Source: a virus | Length of the DNA stretch: 22,934 nt | Direction: 5' to 3' (one strand) | IMG/VR virus record: IMGVR_UViG_3300035188_000705 | Coordinates: 1-22,934 of that record | Part shown: in pieces, positions 13,224 to 22,300 of the stretch | Layout: each line of letters starts with the position of its first letter | Position numbering within the stretch: position 1 is the first letter of the stretch | The notes under the pieces: generated by a model | The model's database searches: none | What the model was told of the DNA's origin: nothing | Seen by the model: only the letters and a program-made list of their open reading frames with translations | Translations under genes and position numbers: made by a program

Positions 13224-14132
13224 TTAGGCGCCAGGAGAGCCGTAGGCGCCGCGAGGGTCGCTCCAGCCGAAGCTGTAACGCTCGCGAGCCTTGTAACGGA
13301 CGTTGCCGGTGTCAAAGTCGCCTTCAAAGGCGGTCTTGATCGGCGAACGCTCGAACATCTTGAGGCCGTTGGGGGCATCAGTGATGAGGAACCAAGCGTT
13401 GACGTCGGTCAGGTAGTGGTTGACAGAGTAACCCTCCGGGATCAGGCCCATGGACTTGATCGCGTTGATGTCGTTGTCAGCCGTGGCCGTACGCAGCGTG
13501 CTCTTCATCAGGCGCTCAGCAGTGAACTGGAGCTCCTTCGGAACGATCAGCTTGCGTGCGGTCAGCGCCACCTTCAGGCCACGTTCGTCGATGAACGCGG
13601 CGATGTCGATGATGCCCTGCTCCAGAGACGTCTCGTTCAGGTCCGCGCCGACCGTGGGACGGTTGGCGAAGTTGGCCGACAGAGCCGTGGGGTGGTTGGT
13701 AGCGAACAGCGAAACGCCGTCACCGCCCGGGAAGGCAGCGTCGAAGCCGTTGTTCAGAACCGCAGCGCCCTTGACCTGCTTGGTGTGGGCCATCGAACGA
13801 GCCATTGCCTTGGTGTAACGGCCAGCCAGTCGGTCGTAGAGGTTGTCCTCAACGGCTTCCTCGGTCAGCGCGAAAGCCATGGCAATCGTCTCGTGGGTGT
13901 AGCGCGCAGTGAAGGACTCAATTGCGTTGTCGTACTGGACGCCAGCGCCTTCAGTCTTCACCGGAGCTGCACCGAAGCCGGTCAGCATGACTTCCTCTTC
14001 AAACGCACGATCCGAAGTCTCGATGGAGAAGATCTCCTCGTGCTCGTTCTCGTAACGCTTGTACTCCAGACCGAACAGAGCGTTCAGACCTGGCTCCAGC
14101 TCTTTAACAAGTTGTGAACGGGTGATTGCCAT
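13224..14132 (-). CDS. Major capsid protein, Mu gpT-like / HK97-fold (302 aa)
   Basis: The length of 302 residues and the gene order (portal, scaffold, capsid) fit a major head subunit. The N-terminal region is helical (TRSQLVKELEPGLNALFG, 4-21), followed by an extended arm (EIFSIETSDRAFEEE). Then come FTARYTHETIAMAFALTEEAVEDNLYDRL, an Ala-rich helix, GDGVSLFATNHP (about 137-148), and a C-terminal beta region ending in RYSFGWSDPRGAYG. The SLFATNHP and TARKLIVPKEL segments resemble the Mu gpT-type head subunit pattern. GGAG lies about ten bases before the ATG, and a terminator follows. HK97 fold is family knowledge, not shown here. Confidence 0.85.
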   Translation of the reverse strand: MAITRSQLVKELEPGLNALFGLEYKRYENEHEEIFSIETSDRAFEEEVMLTGFGAAPVKTEGAGVQYDNAIESFTARYTHETIAMAFALTEEAVEDNLYDRLAGRYTKAMARSMAHTKQVKGAAVLNNGFDAAFPGGDGVSLFATNHPTALSANFANRPTVGADLNETSLEQGIIDIAAFIDERGLKVALTARKLIVPKELQFTAERLMKSTLRTATADNDINAIKSMGLIPEGYSVNHYLTDVNAWFLITDAPNGLKMFERSPIKTAFEGDFDTGNVRYKARERYSFGWSDPRGAYGSPGA

Positions 14133-14134
14133 GA

Positions 14135-14719
14135 TTAGGGTGCTCCATCCGCTGCAACACCGACGCTACCGTACTGATGTTGATTGAGTTTGACAACGAC
14201 CACTGCATACTGGCCAAGCTCGTTGCCAGCTTGATTGCTCAAGCCAACAATCTTCATGGTCAGTGCAGCCGTCTTGGCGGGAGTGCCCAGCGAGCCAGCA
14301 GAGACGCCAGTGATGTTGCTACCAGCGGTAGCAGCAGTCGGGTCAGCGTTCTTGCCGATGTCGGCCTGGGTGATCGTGCCAGCAGCCTGGATCAGGAACA
14401 GTTGGCTCGGATCGTCCAGCACTTCGCAGTCGATCTGGCCGATGTTGGGAGTAATATTACCGGGGTAATAGTTCTTCCAGGTCGGCTTGTCAGCGCGAGT
14501 GGGGTCGTTGTACTGCACGCCGTTGAACACGCCCGTGGGGGCAGCGTGCGTAGCTGCGTCGTACTTGATGATGTAGCCGTCATAGACGACCACGAGGTCA
14601 CCCTGGTAGATTGCGGTTGCGTAGCCAGCCTCAATCTGATAACCGTATTGCTTTTGGGCACCGGTCGCAGAAAGGTTGCCAACGGGACGCAATCCAAAGG
14701 GCTTATTGACGTTTGCCAT
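14135..14719 (-). CDS. Head decoration/stabilisation-like protein (194 aa)
   Basis: The protein begins ANVNKPFGLRPVGNLSATG (2-20) and has YGYQIEAGYATAIYQGDLVVVYDGYI (25-50), then FNGVQYNDPTRADKPTWKNYYPG. It ends in ALTMKIVGLSNQAGNELGQYAVVVVKLN. It is beta-rich with no membrane segment. I recall this protein directly before the capsid gene in many uncultured short-tailed phages, where it is taken as a capsid decoration or cement protein. Good GGAG site seven bases before the ATG; two-base gap to the capsid gene. The cement role is inferred from composition and location. Confidence 0.62.
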   Translation of the reverse strand: MANVNKPFGLRPVGNLSATGAQKQYGYQIEAGYATAIYQGDLVVVYDGYIIKYDAATHAAPTGVFNGVQYNDPTRADKPTWKNYYPGNITPNIGQIDCEVLDDPSQLFLIQAAGTITQADIGKNADPTAATAGSNITGVSAGSLGTPAKTAALTMKIVGLSNQAGNELGQYAVVVVKLNQHQYGSVGVAADGAP

Positions 14720-14748
14720 TTGTAAGCTCCAAAGATTGATTAGCCAGA

Positions 14749-15222
14749 TTACTCCGGCTTACGGAAGGTGGTGCGCGAACTCCGCTCGGGGCTCTGAATC
14801 CGCATTGACGAGTGTGCGTTCTCACGCAGCATCTCGTTATCGACCGCAATCAACTGATCCCGGGCCTTCTGGGCGAAATAAGCATTGCGCTCTTCGACAG
14901 TTTCAAGGGGAATGCGGGCCAGCATCAAGCCGCCTACGGAAACCACGCCTGCGTGCTTGCCATCTTCGATGGTAGGCAGCATGCCTTGGTATTCCTCGGG
15001 CAACTCCTCCAGTCGGACTAGCTCGTAGCCCTCGCGGAGACGTCCGTAGATGTTTTGCCGGTCATCAAACCCATTGACCTCTGATCGAATCCAGCGATGC
15101 TGAAAACCTTCAGGGGCGGGAGGGGCGTCAAGACGTGAAGGAGGCTTCCAAGGGCGGCGACGTGATTCTTTTTCGCGGGAAGCGCGAGAGGCACGGTCGA
15201 TGGTGATTTTGGGTTCGCTCAT
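14749..15222 (-). CDS. Conserved phage protein between scaffold and capsid genes (157 aa)
   Basis: The first 40 residues are basic and disordered-looking (RASREKESRRRPWKPPSRL). The middle shows FQHRWIRSEVNGFDDRQNIYGRLREGYELVRLEELP (about 40-76), a pattern I recall as conserved in this position among aquatic podoviruses. It continues with SVGGLMLARIPLETVEERNAYFAQKARDQLIAVDNEML and ends with a basic tail (RSSRTTFRKPE). AAGGAG lies seven bases before the ATG. It lies between scaffold and decoration genes, so a minor head or assembly protein is likely; no known function. Confidence 0.7.
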   Translation of the reverse strand: MSEPKITIDRASRASREKESRRRPWKPPSRLDAPPAPEGFQHRWIRSEVNGFDDRQNIYGRLREGYELVRLEELPEEYQGMLPTIEDGKHAGVVSVGGLMLARIPLETVEERNAYFAQKARDQLIAVDNEMLRENAHSSMRIQSPERSSRTTFRKPE

Positions 15223-15226
15223 GATT

Positions 15227-16171
15227 TCACTCCTTTACGTACTTGGCATATTCCTCGAGAGGAACATTCAGCTTCTTAGCGATAGCAACTTGGCTCGGGG
15301 ATAGCCGAACAGTACGGCGCGCACTATTGATTCCGGAACTCCGGGTAGCAGGGGCAACAGCCGGCGCGGAACGCTGTTGTCTGTTGGTTTGTTGCGGACT
15401 TTCATCCGGGAACCGCTTCGGAAATTCCTCCCGAAGGCGGCGGTCCAATTCAGTATAGTATTCGTCGCTGTTGGGGTCAAACCCCTCGTTTTCCACAAGA
15501 GTTTGGTGGATGCCCCAAGCTCCATAGGTCAGCACGCGATCCTGGCCAAACCACTTATTGCGCGCAGCCCACTCCTCGGCCTTGGGGCTCGGAGCTGCGG
15601 CCTGTTGAGGCTGCGGCTGGTACGCCTGCTGAGGCGGTGCGGGGGGCTGAACCTGTTGCGGCTGCTTGATTTGCTGCTCTTGCGTCTGCAGCCAACCCGA
15701 AACCTGACGCTGCTCCATCACCAGCTCAGAAAGACGCTGTGTGGCCTCAGTTTCGGTGTCGATGTCGTTCTCTTCGCGGGCCTTCTTGATGATGGCCTTC
15801 AGCGTAGCCTGCTGCGTCTCCAAGCGGGTCTTGGCTTCGTTCAGGCGGCTGTAGTCCGTGTGCACCAGCTTCTGTTGAAGCTCCTGCGTCTGCTGCTGCA
15901 GGCCGCGGGCGTACTCAATGGCTGCCTGCTCGCGCCGCTCGGACTCCCGCATGCGGGCGGTCAGCTTGGCAATGCGCTTTTGGACCGCATCACTGACGTG
16001 ATCAAGCTCTTCGCGCTGCTCTCTTTCGGGCTGGGACTCGGCTACTGCCCTGTTGGCAGTCTCCATCTGCTGTTTGGACGAGTCAACGGGCTCGTCCAGA
16101 GTGATCTCGGCCGGTTTTTCGTCCGCGCCCAGATCAAACTCAAGTTGTGTGTCGGGAACTGTGTTTGCCAT
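15227..16171 (-). CDS. Scaffolding protein (314 aa)
   Basis: Domain layout is typical of a phage scaffold: an acidic N-terminus (residues 1-50), a long charged coiled-coil region (about 50-170) and a Pro/Gln-rich linker (169-196). A conserved block follows with WAARNKWFGQDRVLTYGAW and DPNSDEYYTELDRRLREEFPKRF (201-254). The C-terminus is short and basic-helical (RLSPSQVAIAKKLNVPLEEYAKY, 289-311), which would bind the capsid subunit. It has no cysteine. GAGG is six bases before the ATG. The gene lies between GroES and the capsid region, as expected. No protease motif is seen, so a separate protease or exit through the portal would be needed. Confidence 0.82.
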   Translation of the reverse strand: MANTVPDTQLEFDLGADEKPAEITLDEPVDSSKQQMETANRAVAESQPEREQREELDHVSDAVQKRIAKLTARMRESERREQAAIEYARGLQQQTQELQQKLVHTDYSRLNEAKTRLETQQATLKAIIKKAREENDIDTETEATQRLSELVMEQRQVSGWLQTQEQQIKQPQQVQPPAPPQQAYQPQPQQAAAPSPKAEEWAARNKWFGQDRVLTYGAWGIHQTLVENEGFDPNSDEYYTELDRRLREEFPKRFPDESPQQTNRQQRSAPAVAPATRSSGINSARRTVRLSPSQVAIAKKLNVPLEEYAKYVKE

Positions 16172-16179
16172 GGTCTACC

Positions 16180-16632
16180 TCACAGGTGAAGGATGTCTTC
16201 GGGGTCTTGAATGCGCGCCAAGATCTCGTCATCGTTCAAGATTCGGATCTCGCCGCCATCAATGTTGAGCCGCGCCCCGGCATACCGGCCAAAAATGACC
16301 CAGTCGCCCTTCTGGCACCATGCTCCGTTCGGAAATTTGGCTTCATCCTTGTACGCAAGGTCGCCAACCGACAAAACATACCCGCAGACTGTCGCTACCT
16401 GCTCGCGTTGACGCGTTTGATCGGCCAGGACGATACCGCCCTTGGTTTTCTCAGCGCCGCGGTACGGCAGAATGACAATTCGCCAACCAGTTGGCCTGGG
16501 AATCCGTTCCAGAACCGATTCCTCGAGCTTTTCCACGCTCAGACTCCCGTCTGTCGTGTAAGCATCGTCCAAAACTGGCTCGTGAGCGGCTTTTTCCTCC
16601 GCCCACTTCTTTTCCAGAGCAGTCATTTCCAT
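16180..16632 (-). CDS. Phage GroES-like co-chaperonin (150 aa)
   Basis: Residues about 43-142 follow the order of the Cpn10/GroES fold: GWRIVILPYRG (49-59), then the mobile loop EKTKGGIVLADQ (61-72) with the GroEL-binding GGIVL intact. Next come VATVCGYVLSVGD (79-91), KGDWVIFGRYAG (108-119), and GEIRILNDDEILARI (127-141). An N-terminal extension of about 42 residues, charged and helical, makes it longer than bacterial GroES (about 97). ATG at 16632 is chosen over the TTG just before it, because AAAAGGA lies seven bases upstream. The protein should cap the host GroEL ring and help fold a large virion protein; the capsid subunit or scaffold are candidates from gene order. Confidence 0.87.
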   Translation of the reverse strand: MEMTALEKKWAEEKAAHEPVLDDAYTTDGSLSVEKLEESVLERIPRPTGWRIVILPYRGAEKTKGGIVLADQTRQREQVATVCGYVLSVGDLAYKDEAKFPNGAWCQKGDWVIFGRYAGARLNIDGGEIRILNDDEILARIQDPEDILHL

Positions 16633-16647
16633 CAAAAGGTCCTTTTG

Positions 16648-16842
16648 CTAGTCATCGGCCTTGCGCAGAAGGGACTGAACAGCCTCTTCCACGAACTTGT
16701 AGCCTTCCAACCGGCCCATCAGGAACCTGTACTGCTCCATGTCGCGAACACCGCCGCTAATGATCATCGAATACGTGTCCTCACGCAGTCTTCGAATCTC
16801 ACGCAGCAGAGTTTCTGTGAATTCCAGCATGGATATCCCCAT
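16648..16842 (-). CDS. Small helical protein between portal and GroES genes (64 aa)
   Basis: The protein is mostly helical: MLEFTETLLREIRRLREDTYSMI (5-27) and MEQYRFLMGRLEGYKFVEEAVQSLL (35-59). Two ATGs are possible: 16842, giving 64 residues with no clear ribosome site, and 16830, giving 60 residues after a GGGG six bases upstream. The second may be the true start. I recall a short helical protein of this type behind the portal gene in aquatic podoviruses. Function is unknown; a scaffold helper or packaging part is possible from its position. Confidence 0.6.
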   Translation of the reverse strand: MGISMLEFTETLLREIRRLREDTYSMIISGGVRDMEQYRFLMGRLEGYKFVEEAVQSLLRKADD

Positions 16843-16876
16843 GAAGCAGACAGATAGGCCCCTGTCCGAAGGCTGC

Positions 16877-16892
16877 GGTGCATATTAGCACC
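16877..16892 (-). promoter_or_regulatory. Small hairpin with extended -10-like sequence
   Basis: On the minus strand GGTGC and GCACC pair across a six-base loop, TAATAT. The same bases read TGCTAATAT, an extended -10-like element (TGnTATAAT with two mismatches), without a good -35. It lies in the only sizeable gap (54 bases) before the head genes. It could be a weak promoter or an RNA element; the evidence is thin. Confidence 0.25.
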
Positions 16893-16896
16893 AGTT

Positions 16897-17031
16897 TCAA
16901 GCCAGTTTTACCTTGTTGAACGCGTCTTTGCGATAAACATAGGTTACTTTTGGCTCGGCCGAGGGCTTTTTAACGGGCTTGGGACCGTCTTTGGGCACTT
17001 TGGGCGACGACTTGTTGGGTTTTTTGGACAT
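16897..17031 (-). CDS. Small Lys/Pro-rich protein overlapping the portal gene (44 aa)
   Basis: ATG at 17029-17031 follows AAGGAG by seven bases. The first 62 bases of the gene overlap the portal gene's end in another frame. The product is very basic: SKKPNKSSPKVPKDGPKPVK (2-21), then KPSAEPKVTYVYRKDAFNKV. It is probably disordered, with a beta-like end (KVTYVYR). The good ribosome site and the Lys/Pro-rich sequence suggest a real gene, perhaps one that binds DNA or the head. No family recognised. Confidence 0.62.
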   Translation of the reverse strand: MSKKPNKSSPKVPKDGPKPVKKPSAEPKVTYVYRKDAFNKVKLA

Positions 17032-19333
17032 CTGATGCTCCTTTTTGGGCCAATTTCGCTTGCTCGATGGCCATATCGTTGTTTTCCTTCTGCTGGTCGA
17101 AGGCCAAACGCTGCTGATCCATCGCCATCCGGGCCTGATCACGCTGACCGGCCTGCTGAATCTCTTGCTCCTTGAGCTTGACCAGCGGATCGGTCTGATC
17201 GCCCATCATCTGGGACTGCAGTTGCTTGACTTCCTGGAAGAACTGGGCCACTTTCAGGGCCACCATTGCCTCGCGCTGCAGGGCCGACACCAGTCCTTCT
17301 GGGTCCGTGCCGTACTGCTGGAACAACTCAGCTTCCACAGCCTCTTCTGCCTTCAGGCGGATGTGGTCAAACACGTGCTTCTGCAGATTCATGGCCACCT
17401 GCGGCATGCCACCAACGATAGGCGACATGCCAAACAGCAAGTGAGTCATGATGTGCGCATCATGCTGCTGGCCAGCGAAAGCCTTGAGCGGTGAGCCATC
17501 CAGCGCCTGCGAGTTCTCACTGGCCGGATCCTTGGGCTTGTCCACGTTCTGCGTGTTCAGGATCTGATCGATATCCCGCACGCCGATGGCCTCGTACATC
17601 CGGCGGTATGCCTCGTACATGTTGTGCATCTGCGGCGCGCTCTGCGCGAGCTGCAACTGCGTCTGCGCCATGGTGATGCGTTGCGCCACCGAGAAAATGT
17701 TGGGGTCCGACACCGGCAGCACATCGATCCGGTCATCAAAGTCTTTGGCTTTGATGAAGCGGCTCTCGCCAGGAACGTCGTACGGATACTCGGGCGGCAG
17801 GTACTCAGCGAAACCCTTGGCTAGAAGCTGGAACTCTAGCTTCTGTGCGTAGTGCAGGCGCTTGTGGATGGCCGACATCACGCTGGAGCCCTTCTCCAGC
17901 AGCGCAATCGTGGTGCCCACGGCAGCGTTTTGATTGCTGTCGCCCACCTGCATATCGGTGATGCTCGACAGACGACGGCCTGCATCCACGCAGAAGCCCA
18001 ACAGCGTGAACAGCGTCTGGCTCGGCTCCTTGTACGGCAGCGGCAGCAGCGACGAGTTGATCTCCGCGCCGCCCGTATCAATATCCCGGAACTCCCCAGG
18101 CTGCAGCGGCATGTCGTCGTTCATGATCCGCGCGCCCTTGGCCTTGAAGCCAGCAGGCAGGTTCGACAGCGTGCCCGCGTCGATCAACTGCTGCAGCGCG
18201 GCCGACGCCGTCTTGCTCAGGCCACCAACCAGATGCAGGAAGCCCAAGCCATACGCACCGGGGCCCTGAACCAGCAGGTAGTGCACGTAGTACTGGCAGC
18301 GACGATAGAGCTCGTCACCCTGCTTCCAGTTGCGGCGGATACCCACCACGTGGTTCGTGACCTCATCAATCGTCACGATGTACGGTAGCTTGATGCCCGT
18401 GGCCTCGCCGTCTTCCTTGTGCTCGAAGCCCGGCAGGTCATAGTCAACCTGGAACTCCAACAGCACGATCTCTTCATCATCACCACCCGTGGGCACGATG
18501 CCCACGACGCGGTCCTGCTCTTTCTGGATCACGTTTTGGCTTGTCTCAGCCACGGCCTGTGCTTGAGCGGTATCCAGATACTGGCCACGGACCACGGCCC
18601 GGCGATAGGCATTCACCGGCATCGTCACGCGGTGCGTGATCCGGGAGCATTCGCTCATCACGCTCGAGCCGTTGTACGGGATGTACAGATCCTCCGGCAG
18701 GATCAAGGCGCTCGTCATGCGGCCCTTGTCCTCGCAGTAGTACACCTTGCGGAAAGCCGAGCCGCCATATCCCACGTAGAACAGGAGCTGGTCGAAGTCC
18801 GGCGTGTACTCCTCCATCACCGTGGTGATCTGGTAGTTCATGAAGTCCTGCACGCGCTCGGCCTGCATCAACTTCTCACGCGTTTCCTTGCCCAGGACCT
18901 GCGTACGCACGGGCCCGCCCGCGGGCATCATTTCCTTCAGCGCCTGCGCCTGGAACTGCACCACGCTCTCGGTCAGCAAGGGATGCTGAACGGGGCACGC
19001 GCCCTTGAATGGCTTGGTGCGCTCCTCAAACGAGAAGCCCAGCAGCTTCAAGCCCTTGCCATACTGGTCTTCCCACTGCTTGCGCGAAGACTTGTCTGCC
19101 TCAAACAGAGCCATGAGCTCCGAGGACATGGACTGCAGCACAGACGGATCGACAACCTCAGCGAGGTTGCTGTCGAAGGGGACCTTGTCGTCCTCTTCCT
19201 TGCCAATCCCAATCACCACCTCGCCTGTTTCGGCATCGAACTCGATGTCCACATCAGGCAGCGCCTCTTCCATCTCGATTTCAACGTCACCTACAGGCAA
19301 CTCATCGACGGTGATGTTCTTTTCAATCGGCAT
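16970..19333 (-). CDS. Portal protein (787 aa)
   Basis: The N-terminus (1-60) is acidic. Residues about 80-150 give the typical portal start: KSSRKQWEDQYGKGLKLLG, ERTKPFKGACPVQHPLLTESVVQFQAQALKEMMPAGGPVR. The central wing follows, with DFDQLLFYVGYGGSAFRKVYY and DLYIPYN, and a mid-region with the ITDMQVGDSNQNAAVGTTIALLEKG pattern. The last 100 or so residues are Gln-rich coiled coil (KLKEQEIQQAGQRDQARMAMD) like the barrel of P22-type portals. AAGGAA is followed by a gap of five bases and ATG. Twelve copies normally form the DNA entry ring that the terminase docks to. Length is larger than many portals but usual for P22-like ones. Its 3' end overlaps a small gene. Confidence 0.87.
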   Translation of the reverse strand: MPIEKNITVDELPVGDVEIEMEEALPDVDIEFDAETGEVVIGIGKEEDDKVPFDSNLAEVVDPSVLQSMSSELMALFEADKSSRKQWEDQYGKGLKLLGFSFEERTKPFKGACPVQHPLLTESVVQFQAQALKEMMPAGGPVRTQVLGKETREKLMQAERVQDFMNYQITTVMEEYTPDFDQLLFYVGYGGSAFRKVYYCEDKGRMTSALILPEDLYIPYNGSSVMSECSRITHRVTMPVNAYRRAVVRGQYLDTAQAQAVAETSQNVIQKEQDRVVGIVPTGGDDEEIVLLEFQVDYDLPGFEHKEDGEATGIKLPYIVTIDEVTNHVVGIRRNWKQGDELYRRCQYYVHYLLVQGPGAYGLGFLHLVGGLSKTASAALQQLIDAGTLSNLPAGFKAKGARIMNDDMPLQPGEFRDIDTGGAEINSSLLPLPYKEPSQTLFTLLGFCVDAGRRLSSITDMQVGDSNQNAAVGTTIALLEKGSSVMSAIHKRLHYAQKLEFQLLAKGFAEYLPPEYPYDVPGESRFIKAKDFDDRIDVLPVSDPNIFSVAQRITMAQTQLQLAQSAPQMHNMYEAYRRMYEAIGVRDIDQILNTQNVDKPKDPASENSQALDGSPLKAFAGQQHDAHIMTHLLFGMSPIVGGMPQVAMNLQKHVFDHIRLKAEEAVEAELFQQYGTDPEGLVSALQREAMVALKVAQFFQEVKQLQSQMMGDQTDPLVKLKEQEIQQAGQRDQARMAMDQQRLAFDQQKENNDMAIEQAKLAQKGASDVQKTQQVVAQSAQRRSQAR
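17038..17043 (-). promoter_or_regulatory. Shine-Dalgarno site within the portal gene that fixes the 44-aa start
   Basis: AAGGAG on the minus strand ends seven bases before ATG 17029-17031. It lies inside the portal coding sequence, 71 bases before the portal stop codon. It is the only good site for the small Lys/Pro-rich gene, and rules out the longer reading of that frame starting at 17142. Confidence 0.65.
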
Positions 19334-19335
19334 GG

Positions 19336-22300
19336 TTATTCCTTCGACTTCGTCACGTTTTTATACGCTTGCAGGATGAGGGGGCTGACTGCGTCCTCAA
19401 GATAGCGGCGGCCTTTGGTTGCATCCATCACCTTGTCCATGTCAATTTCCACAAAACTAGAGCCGCCATTTAAACGCCGCACCTCGTTGCGAACGGCCTG
19501 TGCCAAGTCGAGGCTTATAGGCAGAGAATTGGACCGCAAGATATGCGAAATAAATGCCGTGGCGGCCGTCAAGCCGATCCCATCCAGGTTGTCCACCGCG
19601 TTTTCCAGATCGTACTGGCGGTCGAGATCCTTGACAAACTGCTGAACTTTGCCGACGTACGGCTCTTTCTGCAACTTCGTCTCGTTGTTGAAGCCTTTGA
19701 TCTCCGTAATGCTGACGTTTGCGGGCTGTGACCGAGCCCATTGCTGGAACTCCGGGGAGTTCAAGACGGCATCCTCGTAGTAACTGGACCAGGGGTCCAT
19801 GCCCTGAACGGCGGCAGGTTCCCCTTCAAACCGGAGGAAATCCTTGATGCTCGGCTCTGCACGGTTGATTGTGAGTTGCGCCTTGGGCCGTGCTTTGCTA
19901 TCAAACAGGATCGATAGGCGGTTCTCGCCACTGCCGTAGTCCAAAGCATGGTGCTCTTCTCGCGTACACCAGTTCCCGTCACAGCCCACATCCTGAACAA
20001 TTTCACGCACGCGGGGATACGCCTCCAGGTCGGGGGCATTGATCATCACATACCCGTCGTCAAAGACTTTCTTATCAAGGCTTGCATCTTCAAACAGGGC
20101 TTTAGACGCCATGCGCTGGCGCGTTTCCTGCCGCCATGCGCCAAACTGGGCTACGCGCTCAGATGCCTGTGCGGGGGTTAGACCCTCCAACGCGGAGTCC
20201 ATAAGACGATACTGCTCAGGAACTGTTTTTGGCGGCTGGCCGTAGGCGCTGTACTCCTTGGGCTGCTGACGCATTTCCAACATCGATTTTTTTAGTCCCC
20301 TCAAGTCCATATGCCCCAGTCCCGGCTGGAAGCTATAAAGGGGCATTGACGGGTCTTCGGTCACAAACCGGCGAAGCCCTGGCGGAACCATCTCCATCTT
20401 CATCGACGCAACGTCTTGAATTTCTGTCGGATAAATGCCCAAGTCTGAGTAGTTCTCCATTATCCTGCCCAGCTGAGTCTTGGCCATCCCGGATTCAGGG
20501 AAACCGGCGCCCTTTCGAGTCAGCCGAAGCACTTCCCCCGTCCAATCACGACTTGATAGCTCGTCTGCAGGCGTAAGGGCCCCAAGTGGGAAAATGTGAG
20601 ATTTGCGCCCCTCTTCCGCAGCTTTTACAAACGGGTCATTTTCTGTGCCAATGTCCCGGCGCAAGTACATGGCGATCTTCTGATCGAACCACTTATTCAG
20701 CACCGGATCGGACGTATTGCTGAGGTTATCCATGACGTACGCTGACACCGGATCGCCGTACTGTTCCACCGTCTGATAGTTGGTTTCCGGGCCAGTTACA
20801 AACCGGCGCTCTTGAATGAAGCTGCCGCCCGGCAGCCGCACCGCACCACGCTGCGAGCCCATGCTGCCACTGAGAAGGGGGTCCCGCTCCACGGGCCGCG
20901 TGGCCATCTCTGCCAACATCTTGGCCGCCTGCCCGGTCTTCTCCACACCCTTGACCGCGGTCCGCGTAGCACCAGCCGGGTTCACCAGATTGCTGCCAAT
21001 ATCCCCCGCCGTGTAGAAGGCCCGCAATGTCGGATCCGTCGGCTCAGGAAACGCCACGCCCGCTTGACGCGACTTTTCCTTCAACCATTCGCTGCCCATG
21101 ACGGGCTTCTCGACGTTGTAGCCCAGCGGCCGCATCAACAGAGTAGCGATATCCACCGGCGCACCGACGATGTTCTGCGGCAACAAGGTCGCGCCCTTGG
21201 CTGCTTCCGCCTGCGCTTGCCCAGACTGCAGCGCCTCCGTCACGCGCCCCGCCTTGCGGCCCTTGCCAGAACTGGGGACGATACCGAACGCAGCCTTGCT
21301 TGCACGCTCCAATTCCTCGGCGGTGGGCTCATCGCTGACCTCACCGCCTTCCTTAAAACCCAGCTTGCCGCGGATGAAACCCATCACGCCTTCAGGCTTC
21401 TCAGGAATCGGCGTGTACGGACTCAAATCCCGCGCATCCAAGCGCGTTTGACGCAACCCAGTCAGCGAGTTGTACACCTCGCGGACTTTCTTGTCCTTGA
21501 AGATCGTATTGCGCAGCGTCGGATCCTTCGTCAGATCCGTGTTCCGCGACTGCTCCACCGCAGCCAACTCAGCGAGCTGCTCAAACAGCAGGTTCGGCAA
21601 CAACGGGCCCTGAAACTCCCGCTGCCTTGGATTGAAGTACCCGCTCGTGATCCCATAAGTGTTGCGCAAGTAGTCCTGCAGCCCCAGCGCCTCACTAACA
21701 AACCGGCGCCGCGCCTTTGGATCCCCCATCAACTCATCAAACTTTGTGTTGATGGAGCGCGCATTTCCCAACCCACGCTTGGCCAGCACATGCTCAGCCT
21801 CATGCGCCCGCGTGTGCAACTCATCCATCGCAGGGCGACCCGGCTTCAGGAACACCACGTCCTGCGTCGGCACACCCTTTTCGCCCCTCAACGCCGACAC
21901 CGCATACCCACGAGTGTTGGAATCCAAGTCCTGCAAAGACTTGTCATACATGGCCCGCGCGCCAGGAATTGTGGACAACGTGTACGGCAAAGAAACACTG
22001 GCCGGTGCAGGATACAAAGCCGTCACCCTGCGTGGATCTGCTTGAATAATGGCCTGCTGCGTTTCCTCATCCAACTTTCTAAAATCCCGCAACCGGGACT
22101 GCGCCGTGCCCTGATTGACACTTGGTCCGCGGTCCGCGACGATCTCTTGGGCAGCCACTTCCCCGCCTTCGGCATAAGCAGGCGGGGTGTCATAACCCAC
22201 AGCTATAAAGCCACCCTCGGCCGCGCGCACCGGTTCAGGCTCCGAACCGAACGGGGAGCTGTACGGCATTGCCAACATCTCCGGCGATACCTTGCGGCTG

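Noticed and set aside
15377-16189. A Leu-rich plus-strand frame of 270 codons that looked like a membrane protein
   Set aside because: It is the complement of the Gln- and Glu-rich coiled coil of the scaffold gene; CAG and GAG codons read as CTG and CTC on the other strand.
16897-17142. An 81-codon version of the Lys/Pro-rich gene starting at 17142
   Set aside because: The first 37 codons lie over portal codons, are Trp/Arg/Ser-rich shadow sequence, and have no ribosome site; the internal ATG at 17031 has a good one.
18419-19405. A plus-strand open frame of 328 codons opposite the portal gene
   Set aside because: The composition is His/Leu/Val-rich and it mirrors portal codons. It is explained by the portal gene on the other strand.
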